DNA of 38,781 nucleotides, taken from positions 1-38,781 of the forward strand of contig NZ_ATDK01000053.1 of the NCBI RefSeq assembly GCF_000444135.1, written 5' to 3'. The notes under the pieces were generated by a model, which was given only the letters and a program-made list of their open reading frames with translations, searched no databases and had not been told where the DNA came from. The DNA comes from Pseudomonas avellanae BPIC 631. GTDB lineage: Bacteria; Pseudomonadota; Gammaproteobacteria; Pseudomonadales; Pseudomonadaceae. Numbering within the stretch: position 1 is the first letter of the stretch; the number at the start of each line of letters is the position of its first letter. Made by a program: the position numbers and the translations under genes. Below, piece after piece: positions 1 through 9,452 of this stretch.

Positions 1-62
1 CATCGGTAGAGGATTACGAAACATTGTTGCCGTGGAACTGCTCGCCAGAGATGCCTCGGTAA
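1..62 (+). pseudogene. 3' end of a probable IS66-family transposase (TnpC), cut by the window edge
   Basis: Reading frame 3 is open from the window edge to a TAA at 60-62 and encodes SVEDYETLLPWNCSPEMPR. The V-x-x-(x)-LLPWN pattern a few residues before the stop is how the IS66_C tail of IS66 transposases usually ends (recalled pattern such as 'NRVDELLPWN'). Only about 19 residues are visible, so it cannot be told whether the element upstream is intact. No terminal inverted repeat was recognised with confidence after the stop. The call rests on the short motif alone. Confidence 0.4.
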
Positions 63-260
63 ACCAGACCCTCATTTTTTGCTAGGTGGGGTTTGTGGCG
101 CGGATACGATATTGAGGCGTTTGAACCTGATTATTTGGTCGCATCAGCGTTTGCGGGCGGTTTGGCGTTCACGAGCAGGTTGTCTGATGATGGCGACCCG
201 GAATTGCGGCGTGCTTTTTGGAGGTGGTATCTGTGTGTTGCCGTGCCACTCAACGCCTGA
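63..260 (+). pseudogene. Headless open frame, possible C-terminal remnant of an Imm5-like immunity protein
   Basis: The same frame stays open from 63 to a TGA at 258-260 and has no plausible start codon near its beginning. It encodes a protein-like tail containing RWGLWRGYDIEAFEPDYLV, then ASAFAGGLAF, SDDGDPELRRAFWRWYL and a final CVAVPLNA. The order small-residue-GG, then an acidic/basic stretch, then FWxWYL and AVP resembles from memory the C-terminus of Imm5-type immunity proteins of polymorphic-toxin loci. The 5' part is missing, and a probable IS66 transposase ends just upstream, so disruption by insertion is the simplest reading. It may be an unrelated hypothetical protein instead. No toxin gene is visible in the window. 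Confidence 0.3.
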
Positions 261-419
261 TCTACCAGAGCGCTAGGGTATAGCTGAGTATTAATCGGGT
301 TTCATCCAGGTCATCACCAAAGCCTGACCGAACGAGCGAAGCTCCATGTGAGCCTTGCTCCTTGCCAGCCATCAAGCTCTCGTGGAATATCGGCAGGGCA
401 ATTTCTCTATGGACTCTTT

Positions 420-1094
420 ATGAACGACGCTGCTACCACCCTGCCCCGCACACTTGGAGAATCCATCACCAAGGAGCTGCGCAGAATGCTGGTGGAAGGC
501 GAGCTGGTCCCCGGCCAGCGCCTCTCGGAAGCGGCGCTGGCCGACAGCCTGCAGATCTCCCGAAACACCTTGAGGGAAGCGTTCAGAGTGCTGACCCGCG
601 AAGGCTTGCTCACCCATGAGCCCAACCGTGGCGTGACCGTGGCCGAGCCGGACATGGCGTCGATCATCGACATCTATCGCGTGCGCCGTTTTATCGAATG
701 CACGGCGATTGCCCAGGCTTATCCTCAGCATCCGGGCGTGCGGCACATGCGCGAAGCGGTCGAGGCGGGAGTCAAGGCGCGTGAAGCGAGCGACTGGGTG
801 GCGGTCGGCACGGCCAACATGATGTTCCACAAAGCGATCGTCGAGTTGGCTGACAGCCCACGTCTGACGGCGTTTTATGGGCAGATCTCGGCAGAATTGC
901 GCTTGGCCTTCGGTTTGCTGAACAACCCTGAATTGCTTCACTCGCCTTATCTGGACATGAACGCCGCCGTGCTCGGCTGTCTCGACGCTGGCAAGACCGA
1001 TGAGGCAACGCGCATGCTCGAAGACTATCTGGTGCAATCGGAGCGTACGATTCTGGCCGCTTTCCAGCGCAACCGAACCGGCAGTCAGGCCTGA
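420..1094 (+). CDS. GntR family transcriptional regulator, FCD (FadR) subfamily
   Basis: Predicted one-component DNA-binding regulator of 224 residues. Residues about 10-75 form the winged helix-turn-helix (LGESITKELRRMLVEGEL, then LSEAALADSLQISRNTLREA). The rest is an all-helical FCD ligand domain with the metal-site-like segment MMFHKAIVELADSPRL near residue 137. FCD regulators usually sense small organic acids; the ligand here cannot be read. The start at 420 is chosen because it is the last ATG before the HTH. An upstream in-frame ATG at 348 would add 24 atypical residues. The ribosome binding site is weak. It is followed after 129 bp by selO on the same strand, but nothing shows that it controls selO. 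Confidence 0.85.
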   Translation: MNDAATTLPRTLGESITKELRRMLVEGELVPGQRLSEAALADSLQISRNTLREAFRVLTREGLLTHEPNRGVTVAEPDMASIIDIYRVRRFIECTAIAQAYPQHPGVRHMREAVEAGVKAREASDWVAVGTANMMFHKAIVELADSPRLTAFYGQISAELRLAFGLLNNPELLHSPYLDMNAAVLGCLDAGKTDEATRMLEDYLVQSERTILAAFQRNRTGSQA

Positions 1095-1151
1095 CTGCCG
1101 ATTGCCAGAACTACCGTTGATGGCTTGGGGTCTACGGGTTCTGATCGCTGA

Positions 1152-2687
<1,536 letters not shown>

Positions 2688-2697
2688 GTCTTGGGGC

Positions 2698-2960
2698 GTG
2701 GCGCAGATTTGTGACGCGGAGCGTCACTCACGGCATTCCCACGCTGGAGCGTGAGGAACGATAATCTCAACTATCGTGCCGCTGATTACCTATCGTGCGA
2801 CGCTCTGCGTCCGGTCTTGAGTGCGGCGGCGTGACGCAGATTTGTGACGCGGAGCGTCACGCACAGCATTCCCACGCTGGAGCGTGAGGAACGATCATCT
2901 CAACTATCGTGCCGCTGATTACCTATCGTGCGACGCTCTGCGTCGCATGCAGTTCTGGAC
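2698..2960. repeat. Tandem pair of P. syringae-type extragenic palindromic repeats (period 133 bp)
   Basis: Two near-identical copies lie at about 2703-2811 and 2836-2944, differing at about three positions over 109 bp. Each holds short inverted repeats: GTGACGCGGAGCGTCAC, CCCACGCTGGAGCGTGAGG, CGATAATCTCAACTATCG and CGACGCTCTGCGTCG. A further GGACGCTCTGCGTCC follows at about 2953-2967. The unit recurs at 24330-24515 and 38640-38781. It fills the gap between the convergent genes selO and chpC and could fold on either strand. No coding potential is apparent. Confidence 0.85.
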
Positions 2961-2978
2961 GCTCTGCGTCCGCTTTAC

Positions 2979-3449
2979 CTATGACAGCCCAGCATTCACC
3001 AGCCACTGCTCCAGCCCTTCCAGGTCGGGGATGCGTGCGACGGTTTCGCCGATCTGTACGGCGGCCAGTTCCAGCTCGGCGAGCGGGACGTCGACGTAGC
3101 TCAACTGGCTGTCGACCTTGCACGAGCGCGGGATGCCTTGGGTCAGCAGGGCGATGAACCTGACGTCGTTGCGCCCGCCCAGCGCGTTGAGCACCACGAT
3201 TCGCGCACGCCCTCCTACGCGCGTGCGCCCACCGCAAGCGGCCTCGAAGCTGAGCAGCGGCAGGCTCAGTTCGCGCCAGCTGATCACGCCCAGATACCAC
3301 TCGGGCGCATCCGGCCCGGCGCTGCTGTCCTGATAGTCGATCAGCTCGGCGACCGCGACGTTGGGCAGTAACAGGTGCCGGTCGCTGAGCGGCAACAGCA
3401 GGCCGGTCAGGCTGGTCAGCCGGCTGGTCTGGAACGTACCTTCAGACAT
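2979..3449 (-). CDS. chpC: CheW-like chemotaxis coupling protein ChpC
   Basis: Single CheW domain of 156 residues. CheW proteins bridge a methyl-accepting receptor to a CheA kinase. Typical elements are the N-terminal LLLPLSDRHLLLPNVAVAELI, the mid-domain WYLGVISWRELSLPLLSFE and the strand RIVVLNALGG. Its start overlaps the end of chpA by 8 bp, so the two are translationally linked. In P. aeruginosa chpC is the last chemosensory gene of the pil/chp cluster and acts as an accessory coupling protein beside PilI. Here it directly follows chpA, with the methylesterase gene chpB absent. It ends at a block of extragenic repeats. Confidence 0.88.
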   Translation of the reverse strand: MSEGTFQTSRLTSLTGLLLPLSDRHLLLPNVAVAELIDYQDSSAGPDAPEWYLGVISWRELSLPLLSFEAACGGRTRVGGRARIVVLNALGGRNDVRFIALLTQGIPRSCKVDSQLSYVDVPLAELELAAVQIGETVARIPDLEGLEQWLVNAGLS

Positions 3450-6400
3450 CGACCTGACTCCAGTAAGCGATGCTTTCCAGCAGCACGTTCTCCTGATAAG
3501 GCTTGCTCAGGTACTCGTTGACGCCCAGCGCCATGGCCCGGTCGCGGTGTTTCTGGCCGGAGCGTGAGGTGATCATGATGATCGGCAGTTCCTTGAGCTG
3601 TTCGTCCTGGCGGATCTGGCTGGCCACTTCAAAGCCGTCCATGCGCGGCATTTCGATATCCAGCAACATGATGTCCGGCGTGTGCTCCTGCAACAGGCTC
3701 ATGGCGTCGATCCCGTCCTTGGCGGTCAGCACATGCATGCCGTGGCGTTCAAGCAACCGGCTGGTCACTTTGCGCACCGTCACCGAATCGTCTACCACCA
3801 TCACCAGCAATGGCCTGGCGTGCTCGATCTCGTTGTAGGCAGCAGGCGTGAAGCCCCTGAAAGGCAGGCCCTGCAAGGTGCGAAGCTGCGCCATCAGATC
3901 AAGAATCAGAACCACACGGCCATCACCCAGAATGGTCGCGCCGGAAATGCCCTGCACCCTGGAAAACTGCGCGCCAAGGCTCTTGACCACAATTTCCCGT
4001 GAGCCGGCCAGCGCATCGACCTGCACCGCCACCCACTGATCCTGCAAATGCACCAGCAGTACTGGCAGCGGCTGTAATTGCCCGACCAGCCGTGGCGGGC
4101 TGTTGCCCAGCAACTCGCCCAGGTAACGCAACTCGTAACTGCGCCCGCCGTACTGATAACGCGGCGGGCTGGTCTGGTAGTAACCGTCCAGCTCGTTGGC
4201 CATCACGCGCACGATGCCATCGACGGTGTTGAGCGGCACTGCGTATTGCTCTTCGCCACAGGTCACCATCAGCGCCCGGTTGACCGACACCGAAATCGGC
4301 AGACGAATGCGAAAGCGCGTGCCCTTGCCAGGCACCGAGTCGATGACCATCGAGCCGCCCAACTGCTTGACCTCGGCATGCACCACGTCCATGCCCACGC
4401 CACGTCCGGAAATCTGGGTGATGATCTCGCTGGTGGAAAACCCCGCCTGCAGAATGAACGGCAACACTTCATGATCGGCCAGGTCCGCGTCCGGGTGGAT
4501 CATGCCGCGCTTGATAGCCTTGCGGCGCACGGCCGCCAGATCGACGCCCGAGCCGTCATCGCTCAGCTCGATCACCATGTCGCCGCCTTCGTACATCAAC
4601 TCCAGGTTGATGCGACCCTGTTCCGGTTTGCCTGCAGCGATACGTTTTTCGGTGCTTTCAAGGCCATGATCGACGGCGTTGCGCAGCATGTGCTCCAGTG
4701 GCGCGACCATCCGTTCCAGCACGTTGCGGTCCATCTCGCCATCGGCATTGCCGACCTCGAAATGCACTTTCTTGTTCAGTTCCGAGGCCACCTGTCGTAC
4801 CACGCGACGCAAGCGCGGCACCAGTCGCTCGAACGGCACCATGCGTGTGCGCATCAGGCCTTCCTGCAACTGGGTGTTGACCCTGGCCTGTTGCGACAGC
4901 AGTGTTTCGGCATCACGGGCCCGCGCGCCGAGGGTTTCCTTGAGGTCCATCAGGTCGGACGCAGACTCGAACAAGGCGCGCGACAACTGCTGCAACTGAG
5001 AGTGGCGGTCCATTTCCAGCGGGTCGAACTCTTCGTAACCCAGCCGCTCGGCCTGAACCTGCTCGCGGCTGAGAATGCGCCCCTGGGTTTCCATATCCAG
5101 ACGACGCAACTGGTCGCGCATCCGCTCGATGGTGGTTTCCATTTCCACCAGCGTGACCTGCGAATCAATAATCTGCTGCTCGATGCGCCCCCGGAAGATG
5201 GATGTTTCGCCCGCCAGGTTGACCAGGTCTTCCAGTTGCTCGGCAGGCACCTTGACCATTTCCGGGCCGCTGCGCTCGACCTCGCCGTCAGCAGCAGGCG
5301 TGACCGCCACAACCGGTTCCGGACTGGACTCGGTGGCCTGCGCAACGAACTGCCCAGCCGTCGGGCCATCGCTGGCCAGCCGGCGGATATTTTCGATCAG
5401 CAAGGTTGCGTCAGGCAGCGGCTTTTCAGAGCGCACCGCATCGAGCATGTCGGCCAGCACATCGTGGCCGCTCTGCAACAGGCTGATCATCAGAGGATCA
5501 GCCTGCATGCTGCCCGCTGAAAGCCCTTCGTAGAGCGTTTCAAGCTCGTGAGCAAGGTCGCCTATCGGGGCAATTTCGACCATCCGTGCGCCACCCTTGA
5601 GGGTGTGCAGGTCACGCAGCAGGTTCTCGACCTCCAGCAGGTTGTGCGGGTCAGCCTGCCAGCGGGCCAGTGCCGCGCCGGAGCTTTCGATGATGTCGAA
5701 ACCTTCCTCAAGGAAGACTTCACGCAACTCGGTGTCATGTTCAGGCAGGTCTGCGCTGGCCTGGGACGATAATGGCGCTTCGGGCACAGCGCTCTCGACC
5801 GAGCGGCAGCCGCGCAACGCCTCGATCAGCGCCGAGGGATCGCTGAGCGCTGCGTGCTGATACAACTGCTCAAGCAGAATCGCCAGGTGGTCGTGACTCT
5901 TGTGCAGCAACTCGGCCAGCGTCGGTGAGTGGTTGAAGCGTCGGTCGATCAGGCCTTCGTAAAGGTTTTTCAGCTCGTGGGCAAGGTCGCCCACTTCGAC
6001 CACCTCGGCCATCCGCGCGCCGCCCTTGAGGGTGTGCAGGTCGCGTTGCAACGAACTCAACGGTGCCGGGTTTTCCGGATCAGCCAGCCAGCGTTGCAGG
6101 GCTTGCCCTGCGCTGTCGAGGATATCGACAGCTTCTTCCAGAAATATCTCGACAATCTCGTCGTCCGGGCTGAAAACCTCCGGCGGCGCGGCCTCACGGG
6201 CCAGTTGCTCGGTGGCCGCATTGAGTTCTGTAACACTCAGGGTAAGGTGGCCATCGCTCTTGACCAGCCCGGTCGCCGACGGGTCCAGTGCCTGATTCAG
6301 CAGATCGTTCAAGGCACGCACGCACTCGGGGCGTGGCTCGACATTCTGGCCAGCCGCCACCTGATCAAGCATATTGATCAAGGCTTCATGGGCCTGCTCG

Positions 6401-9400
6401 GCCACGTCGAAAAAGCGCTCGCTGACCGCCAGGCTGCTTTCTTCGACAGCGCCATACAGGTCGAGCAAGGCTTCGCACAACTCATCGACCTGCGGCAGAT
6501 CGGCCAGGTGCGCGCCATGACCCAGCGTGGTCAGCTCATCGAGCAGCGCGCTGAGTTCCTGTCGCTCACCGGGATGCTGACGCCAGCGCCGCAACAGGTT
6601 TTCGGCATCGAGCACGATGTCCATGCCTTCGGCCAGAAAGCCCGCCAGCAGCGTGGGGTTACGCTTGATCCGCAAGCCGCTGTCCGAGTCACGCAGCACC
6701 GCCGTGAGGCGCTCATTGAGCAGCGAAAAGGCAGCATCGATCAACTGCGCCGCACCCGCAATCTCGCCCAGCGGAGTCGTGTCCAGCTGCTCCAGGCCCA
6801 TACGCAGCAGCGGTTCGGCGCGGCGCAGCACGTTGAGTTCGGGCGCGCCGATGTCGATCAGGTTGGCTTTGTATTCGCGCACCAACTGGTCGAGCGGGCT
6901 GGCCAGTTCGCCAATCGGCAGCACACCCGCCATGTGCGCGCTGCCTTTGAGCGTGTGCAGTGCGCGCAGCACCGCGTCGCTGATCGAAGGCGAGGCGGAC
7001 TGTTCGGCATTGTCGAGAAAGCGGCTGAGGGTATTCAAATGCCCCAGCGCTTCCTGACGGAAAATTTCCAGCAACTGTGGATCGAGCACTTCGCCTGGCG
7101 CATGAGCATCGGCAACAGACAAGGAAGGCGCTTCAAGAGCATTGGCCAGCGCGTGAGCACGGGCTGCCAGCAGGTCGACGTCGTTGCGTTGGCACTGCGC
7201 GTCATCAGCGAAGTCGCGTATTACCGAGGGCAGCAACGCCAACACTTCGCCCATCAGTTGCTGCACTTCAAGGCCCGGCAGCACGTCACCTTCCAGCACC
7301 CGGTTGAGCAGGTTTTCCACCGACCAGGCCAGCTCACTGAGGATCAGCGCGCGCACCATCCGGCCGCTGCCCTTGAGGGTATGAAACGCCCGGCGCACCT
7401 CGGTCAGTGCTGTGCTGTCCCAGTGACCGCCGCTGCCGAGCGAGGCGAACCAGCGCGGCAGATACTCACGCAGTGCGTCGAGGACTTCGTCGGCCTCTTC
7501 CAGAAAGACTTCGCGCAGTTCCTCGTCTACTGCCTCTTCGTCAGGCGAAGGCGGCAGCAGGCTGGTGGGCACGTTGCGCGCTGGAGGGTTGACCGCCGAC
7601 ACCGGGCTGGCGAGCACTTGTGCAATGGTTTGTGTCGGGCTGACCAGCGCTTTGCGGTCGTCCAGTTCCAGCAGTTCGTCCTGGGTGATGATCTCGTCGA
7701 GCAGCGGCACTTCAAGGGTATCCGCTGCGGGGGTATAACCCAGACGCGCCAGGCTTTGCTGGGCCATGTCGAGGACTTGATCGCCCGGCGCTTCGTGGTC
7801 TTCGAGCATGCGTTCCAGGTAGTACTCGATCCCGGTGATGGTGTCGGCCAGGCAGTCGAGCTGCACGCCGGTGGGACGGGTTTCATCCACCAGCAGGTGT
7901 TCCTGAATGTATTCGTTGCAGGCGGCCAGCAGGCTCGCCGCACGCGCCAGCGGGATCATCGCCAGGGCACCACGAACCTGTACGATCAGCGCGCACAGCG
8001 GGTCGAGCCGCTGGCGGTCCCATTCGCCATCGATGTAATCGAGGATCACGTCCTTGGCTTGCTGCAAGACATTACGCGCCTCGCGAATCACCAGTTGGTG
8101 AATCTGTGTCAGGTCGGTGGTCGGCAGGCGGCTTTCTTCGCGGCTCGACTGTTCGTTGCTGCCAGCCATCCCCGCGAGGGTCGATTCGACGTATAACAAC
8201 GCGCCCGCGACATCCATCAGCGCTCCGTCGCTGGGCTCACGCTGCCCCTGCGCCAGACCCAGCACAACCGAAAGCTGATCGATAATCACTTTGCGCGGCT
8301 GGCCAAAGCCCAACACCGCCAGGGTATCGGCGATCTGTCGCAACGGCGGCAGCAAGGCGTTGAGCTCGCTGACATGCTGGCGGTCGCCACGCACGAACAC
8401 ATCGAGCCGTTCCTTGACCCGCACCAGCCCTTCGCACAACGCCACGATCACCGAGCGCATGGCATCGCGGTCCGGCCCGGCCATGCGCGCCCGCTCTTCA
8501 TTGACCACGTCGTTGCCGGGCAAGGCATCGGCCAGTGCGTACTGATCCTTGAGATCAAGCATCTTCGGCGCCAGGCTGTCGGACTTGGCGATGTAGAACA
8601 GCAGGCTTTTCAGCAATTCTTCTGGCGCAGGCTGATTGATGCCCGCCACGCCCTGCTCGGCCAGCCGCTTGAGTTCCTTGTCGGCGTCTTTCAGCAGGCT
8701 GCGCAGCGCCGGGCTGTTGGTGAAGTTGCCGTTGAGCATGGTCTCGACCAGTGCCGAGGAGATTCGCCACAGCGGACCAAGCGGTGCGTCTTCGCACAAT
8801 TGCTCGAGCCGGGCGAAGACCTTGGCCATGTAACCGAGTTGGGTCTGTACGCCCTGCTCGCGCATCAGGCCCGCCAGCGCTGCCTGCAAGGTCTGGCGCA
8901 GCTTGCGCAGCAGGCCTGGCAGCTCCTGAGTATTGCGTCGTGCCAGTTCTTCTTCATCAAGGGCCGGGACGACGACCAGTTGCGGGGCGAACAGGCTGGT
9001 TTCCGAAAGCAGGCTTTCACCCCGCGCACTGCGCAGGTCATTGAGCAACGGCAAGACCACCAGTGGCAGGTCGCGGCGCGCGGAGTGAATACGCTCCAGG
9101 TACAGCGGCAGCTGGCTCATGGCCTGAATCAACAGTTGCTCGGACTCGACCGGATGGCTGACGCGATTTTGCTGAACCGCCAGCGCCAATTGCTCGATTT
9201 CCTCGGCCAGTAACGCCGCGCCGTAGAATTCGATCATTTGCAGGCTGCCGTGAACCTGATGCACGAGGTTCAGGCACTCGGCCATCACCACGCCGCTGGC
9301 CGGATCTTCGATGAATTCGTCCAGCGCATGGCGGGCCTGCCGCAGCGTTTCAGCGATCTCGCCCTTGAGCCATTCAAGGGCCACGTAATCGTGACGATCA

Positions 9401-9405
9401 GCCAT
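3442..9405 (-). CDS. chpA: Hybrid CheA-type histidine kinase ChpA of the type IV pilus chemosensory system
   Basis: A 1987-residue multidomain kinase controlling pilus extension/retraction and, in P. aeruginosa, cAMP. The N-terminal region (about 1-600) holds degenerate Hpt-like helices, e.g. NLVHQVHGSLQMIE near residue 47. Four Hpt domains with a canonical HTLKG motif follow near residues 673, 817, 1122 and 1265. The CheA core comes next: dimerisation segment (LEDLVNLAGETSIFRGRI), ATPase (MLRNAVDHGLES near 1575, DDGSGVDL, GRGVGMDVVH near 1667) and a CheW-like domain (about 1700-1850). The C-terminal receiver (from about 1864) has Asp1872-Asp1873 and phospho-acceptor Asp1916 in LLLDIEMPRMDG. 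The P. aeruginosa protein is about 2470 residues with eight transfer domains, so this form is shorter. Conserved Lys of the receiver lies in YLSKPY. Confidence 0.95.
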   Translation of the reverse strand: MADRHDYVALEWLKGEIAETLRQARHALDEFIEDPASGVVMAECLNLVHQVHGSLQMIEFYGAALLAEEIEQLALAVQQNRVSHPVESEQLLIQAMSQLPLYLERIHSARRDLPLVVLPLLNDLRSARGESLLSETSLFAPQLVVVPALDEEELARRNTQELPGLLRKLRQTLQAALAGLMREQGVQTQLGYMAKVFARLEQLCEDAPLGPLWRISSALVETMLNGNFTNSPALRSLLKDADKELKRLAEQGVAGINQPAPEELLKSLLFYIAKSDSLAPKMLDLKDQYALADALPGNDVVNEERARMAGPDRDAMRSVIVALCEGLVRVKERLDVFVRGDRQHVSELNALLPPLRQIADTLAVLGFGQPRKVIIDQLSVVLGLAQGQREPSDGALMDVAGALLYVESTLAGMAGSNEQSSREESRLPTTDLTQIHQLVIREARNVLQQAKDVILDYIDGEWDRQRLDPLCALIVQVRGALAMIPLARAASLLAACNEYIQEHLLVDETRPTGVQLDCLADTITGIEYYLERMLEDHEAPGDQVLDMAQQSLARLGYTPAADTLEVPLLDEIITQDELLELDDRKALVSPTQTIAQVLASPVSAVNPPARNVPTSLLPPSPDEEAVDEELREVFLEEADEVLDALREYLPRWFASLGSGGHWDSTALTEVRRAFHTLKGSGRMVRALILSELAWSVENLLNRVLEGDVLPGLEVQQLMGEVLALLPSVIRDFADDAQCQRNDVDLLAARAHALANALEAPSLSVADAHAPGEVLDPQLLEIFRQEALGHLNTLSRFLDNAEQSASPSISDAVLRALHTLKGSAHMAGVLPIGELASPLDQLVREYKANLIDIGAPELNVLRRAEPLLRMGLEQLDTTPLGEIAGAAQLIDAAFSLLNERLTAVLRDSDSGLRIKRNPTLLAGFLAEGMDIVLDAENLLRRWRQHPGERQELSALLDELTTLGHGAHLADLPQVDELCEALLDLYGAVEESSLAVSERFFDVAEQAHEALINMLDQVAAGQNVEPRPECVRALNDLLNQALDPSATGLVKSDGHLTLSVTELNAATEQLAREAAPPEVFSPDDEIVEIFLEEAVDILDSAGQALQRWLADPENPAPLSSLQRDLHTLKGGARMAEVVEVGDLAHELKNLYEGLIDRRFNHSPTLAELLHKSHDHLAILLEQLYQHAALSDPSALIEALRGCRSVESAVPEAPLSSQASADLPEHDTELREVFLEEGFDIIESSGAALARWQADPHNLLEVENLLRDLHTLKGGARMVEIAPIGDLAHELETLYEGLSAGSMQADPLMISLLQSGHDVLADMLDAVRSEKPLPDATLLIENIRRLASDGPTAGQFVAQATESSPEPVVAVTPAADGEVERSGPEMVKVPAEQLEDLVNLAGETSIFRGRIEQQIIDSQVTLVEMETTIERMRDQLRRLDMETQGRILSREQVQAERLGYEEFDPLEMDRHSQLQQLSRALFESASDLMDLKETLGARARDAETLLSQQARVNTQLQEGLMRTRMVPFERLVPRLRRVVRQVASELNKKVHFEVGNADGEMDRNVLERMVAPLEHMLRNAVDHGLESTEKRIAAGKPEQGRINLELMYEGGDMVIELSDDGSGVDLAAVRRKAIKRGMIHPDADLADHEVLPFILQAGFSTSEIITQISGRGVGMDVVHAEVKQLGGSMVIDSVPGKGTRFRIRLPISVSVNRALMVTCGEEQYAVPLNTVDGIVRVMANELDGYYQTSPPRYQYGGRSYELRYLGELLGNSPPRLVGQLQPLPVLLVHLQDQWVAVQVDALAGSREIVVKSLGAQFSRVQGISGATILGDGRVVLILDLMAQLRTLQGLPFRGFTPAAYNEIEHARPLLVMVVDDSVTVRKVTSRLLERHGMHVLTAKDGIDAMSLLQEHTPDIMLLDIEMPRMDGFEVASQIRQDEQLKELPIIMITSRSGQKHRDRAMALGVNEYLSKPYQENVLLESIAYWSQVDV

Positions 9406-9452
9406 GACGAGGCCCGCCTTTTACCCAACCAAGATTGTTCATTTGTTGAACA

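Noticed and set aside
2703..2967. CRISPR-like array at the repeat block after selO
   Set aside because: Only two long units with internal palindromes and no short unique spacers of constant length; they match the extragenic repeat family seen twice more in the window.
4078..8196. Long plus-strand open frames of 480 and 755 codons opposite chpA
   Set aside because: They are antisense to the well-supported ChpA domains, rich in His, Gln and Arg, and follow the third-position GC pattern of the true gene.
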